From: Pipra filicauda
Lineage: Eukaryota > Chordata > Aves > Passeriformes > Pipridae
Assembly: GCF_003945595.2 (NCBI RefSeq)
Contig: NW_024104419.1
Span: 558,001 to 622,000, forward strand
Direction of reading: 5' to 3'
DNA: 64,000 bases
Shown: piece by piece, positions 47,233-58,999 of the stretch
Layout of the letters: each line of letters begins with the position of its first letter
Numbering within the stretch: position 1 is the stretch's first letter
Translations under genes and position numbers: made by a program
The notes under the pieces: generated by a model
Seen by the model: the letters and a program-made list of their open reading frames with translations, nothing else
The model's database searches: none
What the model was told of the DNA's origin: nothing

Positions 47233-48560
47233 GGTACCCAATGCCACCCCCCTACACAAAGGATGCACCACTTCAGCTTGTGCTTGGCCCCTTCCTGGGA
47301 GCAGCCCCCACACTGACACCTCTTCTGCAGAGACAGTGACTGCAGTATCATGGGCTCCCATCTGGCACAAGGGATAGACAGGACTGTCAGCACTGGAGAG
47401 CAAACTGGGACCAGGTTTTAAGAGCAAAGCTACTCAACCCGACCATTTTGCCTACAGTACACCCGGAGATGGAGAGAGATGAACATCACGTTTGCTCCAG
47501 TCTGGAAATATTTCTCTCCAGCATCCAATGCAGCAATGTGAGCTGGTTAACATCCTCCTCCTTCCTGGACACTCACCAAGCTCCTCGACGAGTGAGGGAT
47601 GGGGGGGCAAATGATGCCTTGTCCCCCTGCTGCATCCCCTCTCCCCCACTGGACGTGTTTGAGAAAGGATTCCCTCTTTCATCTAAGGAGAGGATACTAC
47701 TTGCATCACAGGACAGCTGAGAGTGTGGTTTTTTGCAGGGGGGAGGTGCTTTAGAAATGGAAATATCCATTAAAAAAGTCAGGTTTTAAATACATGACTA
47801 AGCTGTGCCAGTTCCTGGGCTAGTTGTTCCTGGATGACTGAGCTGTTTCAGGATCTGTGGGATCCTCTACTGCCCACCTCCTTTGCAGAAGTAAAAAGAT
47901 TTTTAGCATTACTCACTTTCTTTTGGAAGAGCATATAGCAGACACCAACAAGCGGGCATTTTAAAGTTTTTGGAGGCTGTTGGTTGGGATTTTATTTTGG
48001 AAGGCAAATGACTGCAATAGCTTGAACCGCTGCTTGCAGCAGGCAAATCCCGGGAGAGTTTGCAAACCTTCGGGTGGGTGCTTGCATCTTGCACCCAGCC
48101 TTGCGAGGGGGTGAGATGTGTCTCGTAAAAACGAGACGTGCAGAAACAGAGAAGCAGCGCTGCAGGATTCGGTGGCGAGGGCAGTCGCTGTCATCAGCTG
48201 GGGCTGGGGGATCTCTGCCTCGGGGCGGGGAGTGTTTTTCACTCCGGGCGTTTACCCACCAGGAAAAGCTCAAACGTTTCGGTTCCCTCAGAGAAACAAA
48301 GTGATTTGCAACAACAACCCGTGCAGCTCGGCTGAAGGAAGTGGGTTGTGAGTTTAAATCAGCTCGTTCTGCGAAGGTGCTGATCCGCAGACGGTGGCCC
48401 CTTCCTGGCAGCAGTCCCCACACTCTGACACCCCATTTGCCCTTTGCCTGATATTTCTCGGTGCCTCGCACAGACCCACCTTTGCCGCGGCGTGCGGGGA
48501 GCACGGCTGGATTTCAGCCCAGTTAATATGTCTAAAGTGCAAATAAACACCTTCTGCTTT
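47233..48560 (+). other. Probable 3' UTR or flank of the P2Y-like gene
   Basis: No coding frame is supported. It contains a 40-bp segment (about 47283-47321) that recurs near 48388-48430, and a perfect 7-bp hairpin GTCTCGT/ACGAGAC with a 4-nt loop near 48119-48138. The part from 48.1 to 48.5 kb is slightly CpG-enriched. Confidence 0.5.
48542..48547 (+). terminator. Candidate poly(A) signal for the P2Y-like gene
   Basis: AATAAA followed within 30 bp by GTGAGTCGTCTGGC. It would give a 3' UTR of about 1.3 kb. A weaker ATTAAA is found near 47769. Confidence 0.4.
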
Positions 48561-50694
48561 CAGCTGTGAGTCGTCTGGCTTCTTTTAAAGCTTTATGGGA
48601 ATTAGGGAACCGGGGGGCCAGTGGGCTGGAGCAGGGACGTGCCTGTTCAGGGAGCGAAGGTGAGCTTCCCAGTTCTCTGCAGACAGGGAGACTGCAGGCA
48701 GCCAGCAGAGTGATCTGGGACAGGCATGCACTGGGGTCGGTGCCCGGAGTCTGCTCAGCACCACTCAGAAGTCCAGCAGAGTCCTGAAACCTCCAGCTCC
48801 CCCCTCGTCCAGAGGAAACCCAAAGACAAAGCTTAAATTTGCAAATGAGATCTTCTCCCAATCTCTTCTTCTCAGTCCTCCAGGGAGGATTGGGACGTTA
48901 GGATCAGATCTGGTTCCTGCTCCTTGCACACACTCCCCAGATCTGGGCTTCTCCAGAGCTCTGAACTCTTCTCCTCCTTTGCTGAAAAAGTACCCACACC
49001 TCTGAAAGCTGTCCAGCTCCTCTTCTTTTTAATCTCTTGCTTTGCAGTCTCCTTTATTCTCAGACAATGCTGTTTCCCCCTGTGAACTGGGTGGGGGGAT
49101 AATGAGCTCCTTCCCTTCATTGGCTGTGTGTGCAATTAAGGGTCAACCATTGGCACATGAGCTTCTTCACAGCTGGTGATGGGACAACAAAGCAGCCCTC
49201 AGTCCTTCAGCCCTCCTTCCTCCGGTTTTTCTTCCTCCAGTCCTCCTTCCTGCCCTTGCTGCCAGGGAGGCTCCTTTCCTCCCAAAGAGCAGCTGCTGCT
49301 CTCTGTGGGACATTCAGGGGACCTGCTCAAAATGTGTGGGCACTGCTGACTGCTCAAAACCTCCCCAGGGCTCTTTGTCCCCTGGGACCAGAAGGGTGGA
49401 ATTGTCCCTGGAGCAACCAGCACGGGCAGCTCCTGGTCTGTCCCGGTCCCCACTTGTGGCATGGGAAGGGGAGGACACAGCACATTTTAGGGAGTGGGTA
49501 AAGGGGCAGAGAAGGTGGGGAGCTGTCTTAATCCCCCTTCCCCTTCTCCCAGCAGCTCTGCCAGCCATTGGAAGGGCCACACACAAGCATTTGCTGCTGG
49601 CAGGAGGGGGTCGGTGCCACTGGAGCTGCTGTGCCACGGTTACATCCTGAACCGTCACCTCTTTTGGGCTCCTGGCTTGTGATGAGCTGAACGTCCTTCT
49701 TCCCCTCCCTTGGCTATGTGTTGTCAGGTTTGAAGGTGCCTAAAATCAGATGAGAGGATTGTTTTGCTGTCTGTTTTTCCCACAGCCTCTCTGTCATAGC
49801 ACTGTGGAGCAATGATCTTATCTGCAATGATCTTATCTGCAACAGGAAACTGAAAGCAGACTTTTAACTCCTTTACGCAGATTAGACCCAACCAATAAAT
49901 CAAATATGGTGGGAATTCTCCTGCTGACATTAATGGGATCAGGATCAAGCATGGAAATTTGGCAGCATTTCTTGTTTCATTAAATAAACCCCTCTTGGTT
50001 GAGGATTTATTGCAAACACAGTCAAGATTTGTTATATTACAGAGAACTTTTGAGCTGACAGCCCAGGGAAGCCAGTCAGGCAGAAATAACAGGCACACGT
50101 ACAGATGCACAGATGTACAACTACCTTTTTCCTCCAAAGTGCAAAACTATTTTTCTTGGCATGCAAAACACTCTACAAGAAGAAAATATCACCATCAGCA
50201 GCAGTTAAACGCATGGAACTGAACTCTGATTAATTCTTTGTTTCATTTTGCACAGGTTGGCTAAAACCTGGCTCTGACTGAGCTCCTCCACTCAATTCAG
50301 GGGTGTTGGTATGGCCAGTGAAGCCCTGTGTGCCAAACAAGTGTGGGTTGGCTGCCCTGTGCTGAGAACAGGGGCTTATACCTTTGTGCCAGAGATTTCC
50401 AGAGCCAGGGAGAGCAGGAGCTGCTGCAGACAAGGGCTGGGTGTGCTGGGGACTTTGCTGTGGAACTCAGATGGTGCACAGGGTCTCTGCTGGGTAAACA
50501 GGGCATTGCCATAACGTGAGAGCCCCCAGGCCCAGGCAAGGTGTGAAGCTGGAGGAGAAGCAGCGTGAGCAGGAGGCTCCCACAGGATTCAGCTCCCCAT
50601 TACTCCGGGCAGTGGGACTTTGTGGAACATCTCATATGGCATAGTAGGAGTCTGCAGTGTGCACACAAAAAGGGATGAGTCACTCAGATCACTA

Positions 50695-50913
50695 ATGAAA
50701 GGTCACAGCATCCTCAGATTCAGTGAGAAGTATTTATTTCTCCAGCAAAACAATTTCATTGCTAAAGTACCTTTGTCTGCAGCAATAACAGAGCTGACAG
50801 GTTATGTTATTTACCAAGGATATCGATCGGACTGGGAAGGAATAGTAGATGCAATTACTCAAGGTGGCCTGGGAAAAACTGGTAAATATGCCAAGGACTG
50901 GTGCTGTTGGTGA
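50695..50913 (+). other. Isolated 72-codon open frame followed at once by AATAAA; coding status unknown
   Basis: From the ATG at 50695 the frame reads MKGHSILRFSEKYLF and ends AKDWCCW, then TGA. It stays open upstream to about 50620. AATAAA follows at 50921-50926 with a GT-rich stretch after it. Local base composition is more AT-rich than the surroundings. I recognise no domain. It may be chance, a gene relic or a terminal exon. Confidence 0.2.
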
Positions 50914-51069
50914 AGATTTTAATAAAAATGAAAAGTGAGAGTCTTTGTCTACACTATGCAGAGTGTTTTGGCATCCAGGAGACCAACAGCTTGTGCAGAA
51001 GAGCAGATCACAGAAACAGAGCAACACTTAGCGTGACTGTGTGAAGCCATCAGTCTAATACTGCTCCTG

Positions 51070-51240
51070 CAGTGCGTGCAGTTATAAATAGGTGATGCCG
51101 TGCCGCGCGGGACCCGCGGAGCGGGCGGGCTGAGGATGCGCTGGCAGCTCCCGGCAGCGGCTCCCGCCGAACGCGCATTGGTATGAGCGCTGCACAGCGA
51201 CTGCGGCTGCACCCGCGGGCAGGGCTTTGGCCTGCACGGC
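51070..51240 (+). promoter_or_regulatory. TATA box followed by a short CpG-rich patch, orphan promoter candidate
   Basis: TTATAAATAGG at about 51081-51091 is followed 15-30 bp later by GCCGCGCGGGACCCGCGGAG and further CpG-rich sequence to about 51240. This is the arrangement of a TATA promoter on the plus strand, but no known gene follows. A 16-codon frame starting MRWQLPAAAPAERALV lies at about 51135-51185. Confidence 0.4.
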
Positions 51241-53511
51241 TTGCTGAGCCCAACCTTAAAGGAGTTGTGCCCGTTTTCACACCATCCCTTTAAATACCCC
51301 TCGGCGGCAAACCCTCCCTGCCCCTGCCATCGGTGCCGATCGCTGCTGAGGCAGGTGCCGGCACAGGAGTGGGGCAGTGAGAAACCCCCGGGAGCTGCCC
51401 TGTGTCTGAGCTGCCTCCCCAGCATCCTGGGAGGAGACTGTCTTTTGAATTTCGCCCAACACCTCCGCTCTGCCATGAACAGGAGACACTCAGGTCCGAT
51501 CCAGGGCTCCCTGAGGAGCCCTTCGTGCCAAGGCACAGCGCAGCCAGAGTGAAATTATTCTGCTTGTTTGGGCTCACGGGCAAAAAGTTTACCCCAAGGA
51601 GCATCAGAGAGCTCCCAGGCTTCCCAGGGGCACCACAGCTTCTCCTCAGAGAGGCTGCTTCCATGCTGTGCAGAGGACACCCAAGGACAGGAGGCAGATT
51701 AACTCTGTCCTGGCTGCCTTTGCTCTGATGAGGAGGTGCTGCTCAGCAGGGCTGGGGATAATCACCCAACCACACACCACAGCTCCCAGTGTGCTCTTGC
51801 CAGCACAGCCCACCCTGCAGCACCGCCCTGTCTCCAGTCCAGGCACAGCAGTGAGGAGGTGTCCTGGCAATGGGAAGGTGCTGGCACAGAGGAGAGCTCA
51901 GGGGCAGGTTCACTGGTGGTGATGCCAAGAGCCAGACACTCTCACTGAATTGTTACTTGGTTTTGGAGGCAAAAATGTCCCTTTAAAAGTGTGCAGTGGT
52001 GGGAAGGCCACACAGTGCCATGCTGAGAGTCCAGGGGAGATGGGGATGCAGAGCTCCCACAGGATGCTGCTCATCCAGGAGCCTGGGGGTGCCCAAGAAC
52101 CCCACGGGTCTGCAATACCCATCACAGGATGCTGCAGCTTCCCCAGGGCAGTTTCATAACTCCTCATCCCAATATTTACTGCCAGCAGCTCTGGTCAGCC
52201 CCAGTGGGAGTAAACCCAGCAGCACAGAAGGCAGGAGCAGGGTTTATTTTCCTTTCCAGTGCTGCATGGGTGAGGAGCAGAGGGTGTCTCATGGATAAAC
52301 CTGCAGACTCAGCCTGGGAGTGAGGGACACATCATCTCCCAAAGTCACAGCATAGGATGGGCACTGGGCTTGCAGTCACATCAGCACCTCCAAATCCCAG
52401 GTTGGGTAAGCTCACAGCTCTCATCTGCCTCCATAAAGGGGACTGTTGGCAAGCAGTTACCAGGCTTGAACCTCCGGACTCATGCCCTGAGTCTGTGCCT
52501 GGCCATGAGTGGAGGTGCCTTGGGGGGTACCTGGGTGAGCATCACTGCCTGTCACTACTCAGCTCCCAGCCCAGGAGACTCTCAAATAAAGGACCTAAAA
52601 GTCAACTAAATATTTCAGAACCCAGAGAAGTCTTTGATTTATTTTTCCATTTAGCTCAGGTGGCTTGCCTGCCTCCAGAAAGGCCTACTGTTAATTAGAT
52701 TCCCTTTAACTGATTCATGACACATCTGCCTCCTGATGCCTGGAACAGCTGTGATTCCTGTGCTGCTGTTTGCTGTAACCCCAGAGACACCACACAGCCC
52801 CTGAGCATGGCTGGGAAGAAAGGGCCAGGGCTGGAGCAGGGGACAAGCAGCTGGGCCAGGCATACACAGGGACATTTTTGCATTTGCAATTGAGGGAGGA
52901 TGCTTCTCATCTCCCCAGTTAGTCCTTCCACAGAAAGGCCTGGAGAGAAGCAACTGGAAACCCTCTGCATATAAACAAGACTTAGTAAAATCTGCAGTTT
53001 TAAGGTGGAGGAAGAAATAAGTCCCCAGTGCAGTGCTTACACTGCAGGAGAAGACAAATATTTTCGTTTCATTCTGTTCATTCCCCACAGGGAACCTGCT
53101 GTGCTCTCAGGCATGGGCATCTGGGAACATTTCACAGGGCATTTACAGCTCTATCAGCTGGGAAATCGCTTGTGGCCCCAAAGCCAGAGCCGTTCTGGCC
53201 AGTGGAGTCAGGGACCAGCAGTGGAGCATCGCTAGCAGGGGAAGAAAAATGCAGCTTGGAGGAATCAAGCCCTGCATTGAAATAAGTTGGTGCCTGGCTG
53301 GGAAGCTCAGTCAACCTCTCAGCGCTGGTTCCCTGAGCTTGAGAGGCAGAACAGGAAAGGACATCTTGAGTTTTACTAATAAATGCGTTTTTCCCCAGTT
53401 GAAGTGCTGGGGGCAGTTTGTTTCCTACCGGGTTATTTTTATGACCGAGAGGAGCCATTTGCTGTAAACTGTCTGCCTGGGAAGCAGAGCCCTGGGGCGG
53501 CACCACCCTGG

Positions 53512-53742
53512 CTGCAGGATGGGCAGATCCCACCCAGGACAGGGCTGCAGGATGGGCAGATCCCACCCAGGACAGGGCTGCAGGATGGGCAGATCCCACC
53601 CAGGACAGGGCTGCAGGATGGGCAGATCCCACCGGGGCAGGGCTGCAGGATGGGCAGATCCCACCCAGGACAGGGCTGCAGGATGGGCAGATCCCACCCA
53701 GGGCAGGGCTGTAGGATGGGCAGATCCCACCCGGGACTGGAC
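53512..53742. repeat. 33-bp minisatellite, 7 copies
   Basis: The unit starts CTGCAGGATGGGCAGATCCC and continues ACCCAGGACAGGG. Copies start at 53512, 53545, 53578, 53611, 53644, 53677 and 53710. Copies are nearly identical except the fourth (ACCGGGGC) and last (CTGTAGG, ACCCGGGACTGG). The unit is a multiple of three, which creates long false frames on both strands. Confidence 0.96.
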
Positions 53743-56700
53743 CCACCACCATTCCCTCCTGGATGGTGCTGCCTCCTGTCCCACCAGCCTGCAGTACCCT
53801 GCAGTGGCACCTGGGCAAGGAGGGTGCCGTGGGATGCAGGGACCTGGTTATTGCCCTTGGCACTGGAGCCACACACGGTGCTCCCCGGGTGCCCCGTGGG
53901 CTGTGATGTGCCACACAGCATTGCCAGAGCCCATCACTCCCCAGGGGTGTCCCACAGCATCCCTGCAGCAGTTCAGGGCCGTGCCAGTGCCTGCAATGCA
54001 GGGCTGCCATGGCATGGCCTGCCTGGTATGAGAGGGGCGAAGCTGTCACCGGGGAACCCTCTGAAAGAGCCTCACATACTTGCAATTCATTCCCAGACCC
54101 TTTGTCCCCCCACCCCTGACCTTCCTGGCAGTCCCACAGGCTGTGAGGCAGGGAAGTCATTTATAGCATCGTGATGTCCATGGTGGGAGCAGAGGCAGGC
54201 TCGGGATCAGGCCCTGCTCTCCCTGTGGCCAAGGATATGCCCACGTTTCTCTGGTGAGTCTGCAGTGGGAGTGGCAGCTCATCCCCACATTCACCTTCCC
54301 CAGAAGCAGGACCCTCCTCCAGACATGCTCCCAAAGCCTCTCTCCTTCATCACTGGGATCCAGGGTCTCCTGGCAGGGACCAGCCCACCCCAGCACCAGC
54401 AGCAGCACCACAGAGCCTCCCAACCCCAAACCCCAATCCAGACTTGCTGCTCGCTCTGATTTAACAGGCTCTCAGCAAATATTTCCACAAATTTTTAAAT
54501 ACAGGCGTTATTCTTTTATCTTATTATTTTATAATTAGAGCCAAGATCCTCAAACCAAATAAGTGAACCAACTGAAGTGTCTGAGATCAAGAACTTGCCA
54601 AAGCAGAGCAGCACCTTTCCCATTTGGTTGTGGTCCAGGCACTTTACGGCAGGTGCTTTTTACCTGGCTGATGTTCAACTGACAGTTTTCCAAGCACATA
54701 AAAAACTTATTAGGCTGAAAATAGAGTCTGTGACCATAAACTGTCAAGAGCACTGTCAGCATTTCCAGCCCAAGTCTGCTTTGTGTGCAACCACTGGGAG
54801 ATCAGGCTGCTGGGGGAGCAGGATGGAGAGGATGGGGCTGTGCAGCCCTTTGCAGGACCCATTTTGGGTAGGAAGGGTATTTGGGAAAGGCTTACTAATG
54901 AGCTGTGGGTTATCAGGAGGCAGCTTGGCTGGCACTGGGCAAGGTGGTTGAAGACAGTCATATGTGGAGCTGTGTCCACCTGCCCTGGGTTTGAAACCTG
55001 GAAGCCACATCCATGGAGACCATGTGGAGGTGATCTGCACTTGCAACCAGTTTATATCCAACACTTCATTGACTCCCTTGCTGAGCTTCCAGATCACAGT
55101 GCAGAGCAAAGTGCCTGCAGCCATCTGAGCTCCAAAGACCCTGGGAAGGAGGCAGTGGGAATTCTCAGAGCAGAGAGAAAGCACGAGGTTACTGAGCCTG
55201 CAGTAACCCTGAGCATGGCCAGAGGACACAGACAAGGCAGCTCTGGTGAGCAGGAGGATAATTTACAGGATGATTTATGGAGTCATGGGGCAGAAGTAAA
55301 CCCAGCTACATCCAGCCTGGGCCCCATCAGGGACTCTGTGCCCAGCTCATGGTGCTGCCTGGCTGGGGTCAGCCCAGCAGTGCCTGCAGCCTGTTGTGGT
55401 GCAAGGACACCATCTGGGCAGCTGCAGCTGGTTGTCATTCACACATTGATAACTAATACTTTTCAGAAATTAAGTAATCCATTGCTTTAAAAATACCCCG
55501 TGGCATCGCCAGGCTATCTATAATCTCGGTATTAAATGGCATTAAACCCAGAACAGCTGATGCTTTTACTAAGGCTAACAAAAGCATCAATTTGGTGTTT
55601 AAAAATAACCAAAAGAAGCAGAGAACACCAGGATGGTCCCCAAGCCCCCAGAGAGCTGGAGCACCTTGTGGCCAAAACCCAGGAGGGGGCTGATGCCTGA
55701 TGGGATGTGGGACTGACTCAGACAGACCCACACCACTGGGTCCCTGGTTAGTGCCTTTCATCTGAGACTGTTAAGCAGCTTTGCTTATTTCAATCCATTA
55801 GAACTAGAAAAGCTTTTTAATAAACTCCCTGCCAGCCTGGAATTAGTAGATGTGGGCCAATTAGACACATTAATTAGGCACTGGTTTAAACACAGATGAA
55901 GTTTGACTTTGTTTACCAACCTCAGAGGAAGCAGCTTCTCGGAGTTCACCTCCAAAGGACTGAAGAAAAGGCAACTTTACTCCCAGTCACGAGCACCTCA
56001 CAACAGGAACACAGCGCTTCGACTTCGGTTTTATTTTCAGGGCTCCCGCTTTCTCTCTGCCTCCCCACGCAATAAAAACGAGACATTTAATCTCATAATG
56101 CAACTTCTCACTGAAAATCAATGATAAAGTACATTATCTTGCCTGCCCTGAGCCTGCGGCTCCGGCTTGACCTTCCTCGAGTGCAGCAAAGTTGGGGGGA
56201 AGACAAAGGTTGAACTGGAGGGTTTGGCAGTGGGAAAGTGTGAAACTTTCCTGTGCCTCAGGAGGGGCAGGACAGGATGGCCCTGCACGACAGCCATCTG
56301 GCACAGTTTGGTGTCTCTCCTGCCCCGTGCTCGCTGCAGGCAGGAGAAAGCATCGTGTGAGGGGTGAGAGGCAGAGCAGGCTGAATTCAGCCTGAATTAT
56401 GAAGCCTCCAGCCCCACCCTGAGCACAGTCCTGGTTTGTTACTGGGGGATTTCTCATTAGGAGATGGATCTTGCTACCCTTGTTCCTGCTGAGCAGCATT
56501 TATTCCACAGGGCCCTGTGACCTGCACGAGGTCAAAGCAAAGCCCGAAAGGAGAAATCAGTGACATCCCGATGTCTGTAACTCCCAGAGCAGCAGGGAAG
56601 GGCCATGCTGAGGGAAGAGCTGTGCCACAAGACACTGCAAGGCGAGGATTTCTTCTGGGCTCAGGAGAAGTTAAAGTCAACCCTCCACCAGCCCCAAAGA

Positions 56701-57690
56701 GGACAGAGCTGGCAGAAACCCTCCTGAGGAAGTGCTGAGAGCTGTTAATACTGCATGGTAGAGATGGCCCCCCTGCCTCGATGGCCCCAGCCACAGGGAG
56801 GGTGATATCCCATCCACAGACCCACTCCCTGTGTGGGTACCACCTTGGGAAGGCCGTGCTGTGCCATCACTGCCCAAGCACTGCTGGCTCTCATCACAGA
56901 CATGGGTTTGGAAACAAACTGTGGAGGATTTAGTTAGTCCATGAGCAGCTCAGATTGATGCTGCTGCTAAAGGAAACTGGGCAATGCCTTGTGCCTGTTG
57001 TCACTCACAGGTAGAGAGCATCTCCCAGGGTTTTCCACACTGGAACCTACAATGGCCCAACAGAGCAGATGGCTTTGAATAACAGGCTACAGCATCAGCT
57101 TAACACTCCAAATATTACCTGGGGACCCCAGAATTTGACCTGTGAGGCACTGGAGGCACTAGAGGCTCCAGAACTCCTCCTAAAAGATGCGTGACAGGCA
57201 CCCAGCGATGCAGTCACCTTAAAACTTCCTTCCTCTGGAACCAACAGGAGCTCAATTAGCAGCTCTGGGGCCCATCTGCAAGGTGGGATGTCATTGCTGA
57301 CCAGTGGAAAAAATTCCCAGCAGCAGGTGAAGTGTGTCTACTCGAGCAGGCAGCCCCCACATGTCTCTGGGTTGGGAGGTCTGACAGCACCCCAGGCCCC
57401 GTTAGCAGGGCTGCAAACACACCACAGGGAACACAAACCAGACACATTCCTCCAGCACAGGCTGTGCCACATGATTTAGGGGGCTGTGAGCGCTGCGATG
57501 TGAGCAGCAAACTGACAGCTCGTGCTGCTGCTGGATGGATGGATGGGGGAGTCTATTTTTTCTCCAATAACAACTTTCACTAATGGTGCTGGCACGGAGG
57601 CTCAGCCAGGAGGAGGGAAGTGGCAAGTGGCCAGGGTGAAAAAGAGTTCACAATTACAGTAGGAAAGGCCACTGTGTCCCTCGTGCTGGC
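53743..57690. other. Intergenic region
   Basis: No supported gene. It contains AT-rich blocks at about 54470-54545, 55440-55620 (with a 10-bp inverted repeat) and 55760-55910 (TTAATTA-type motifs) that might be regulatory. No mobile element was recognised. Confidence 0.6.
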
Positions 57691-57699
57691 CATGGAAAT

Positions 57700-57975
57700 G
57701 CTGAGGACAGGGCTGGAAGGGGCTCCGGGAGGGCATTGAGTCATCCCCTGCTTCAGGAGAGCATCTGCAGCACCCAGAGCATTTTCAGCAGGCACCCAGA
57801 CATCTGCTTATCTTATTTTTAAACTCCTCCAGTGACAGGGTGCCACAATCTCCCCCAGCAGTCTGTTCCAGTGTTTCACTGTCCTCATGGTTAAAAAGTT
57901 TTTCTTATGTCCAATGTAAACCTCCATTGTTGCTAAGAAAGCCCAAAGCATCTTGTCCTCTCCAGAGAGAGAAGC
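57700..57975 (-). mobile_element. CR1 LINE 3' region, minus orientation
   Basis: GGACAGGGCTGGAAGGGGCT, CATTGAGTCATCCCCTGCTT, AACTCCTCCAGTGACAGGGT and CAGTCTGTTCCAGTGTTTCA, followed by TTAAAAAGTTTTTCTTATGT, match an inverted and rather old CR1. It lies about 1.5 kb upstream of KCNK15. Confidence 0.88.
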
Positions 57976-58459
57976 AAGATGGATGAAGAGGGATGTAAGC
58001 CTCATTGGTTTTTTTACTTGCTTTATTCCCAGCCAAAAGAAAGATAGTTTATTTCTTGAACAAGATACTATCTCCTGCAACACACAACTCAGAAGTATCT
58101 ATTTTTAAAAGTGAAGTATAAGAGTTACATAAAAGCTGTGGAAACCAGGAATGAGAAACAGGGTCTTCACTTTGTGGGCTCTGCCTCCTTCCCCAGGTAA
58201 TTTCCCCACTCCTCGGAGCTGACCTGGGCTGTCCACAGCCCATCAGTGTGAGGAGGCTGCACTCACTGCCCTCCTTACCAGCACAGGGCTGACAGGCCCC
58301 ATGCCCCCTGTGCCTGCAGCCTCTTATCAGCGTGCCAAAGAAAGCAGCAGAAACCATGAACCTGGTTATTTTGTTCCTTTCTGCCCTCTTAAGACAGCAC
58401 TGGACACAAGAAGGCAGACTGTCTGCTCTGGTGACTGGCTGTGAAAAGCAGAGATGGGG

Positions 58460-58645
58460 CAGATAATGCAGGCAGAGAACACAAAATAGATAACTCAGAT
58501 AAATAACACAGACAACACAGATAGACAACACTGATAACACAGATAGATAATACGGGTGACGCAGATAATGTGGGTAACACAGGCAACACAGGCAATAGGG
58601 GTGACACAGACAGATAATGGGGGTAACACAGCAAACACGGGGAAC
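58460..58645. repeat. Degenerate GATAACACAG-type repeat
   Basis: Many variants of CAGATAATA, GGTAACACAG and CAACACAGATAGA follow one another. This is a decayed short-period tandem array upstream of KCNK15. Confidence 0.75.
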
Positions 58646-58999
58646 TGTTCCTCAGTGCCCTTGGTGTGAAGCAGCACTCCCTGCCCACAGCTGGGCAGAG
58701 CAGCAGGAGCGAGGGCTGCCTGCACTGGATGGCACCGCAGGGTACTTCGGGACAGCCACACAGCCCTAAAGGCCCTTTCTGCCAGGAGGGCAGGTGCTGG
58801 CATGAGAACCTCCTCCAGCCTGGGCGCACGCAGCCAGGGGCAGCTTTGGAGGGAACGGGGCTGTCACCAGCGCCACCGGCACGGGACGAACCGCGGCCTC
58901 GCCAGGGCTCACCTGCAGCCGGGGCCGCCAGCTCTGCCCAGGGTGCCGGGCACGGGGGGCTTGGGACACAGCGGAGCCAGCCTTGGGGTGAGTGCGAGC

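Larger units (their letters stand above)
48561..53511. other. Intergenic region with a promoter-like patch
   Basis: No supported gene. A 15-bp tandem duplication (ATGATCTTATCTGCA, twice) lies near 49810-49840. An isolated open frame ends at 50913, right before AATAAA. A TATA-plus-CpG patch is at about 51070-51240. These are listed separately. Confidence 0.6.

Noticed and set aside
53512..53742. CRISPR-like array
   Set aside because: Units are contiguous with no unique spacers; the genome is a vertebrate's.
53132..54160. Long minus-strand and plus-strand frames (342 and 263 codons)
   Set aside because: Created by the 33-bp minisatellite, whose unit is a multiple of three.
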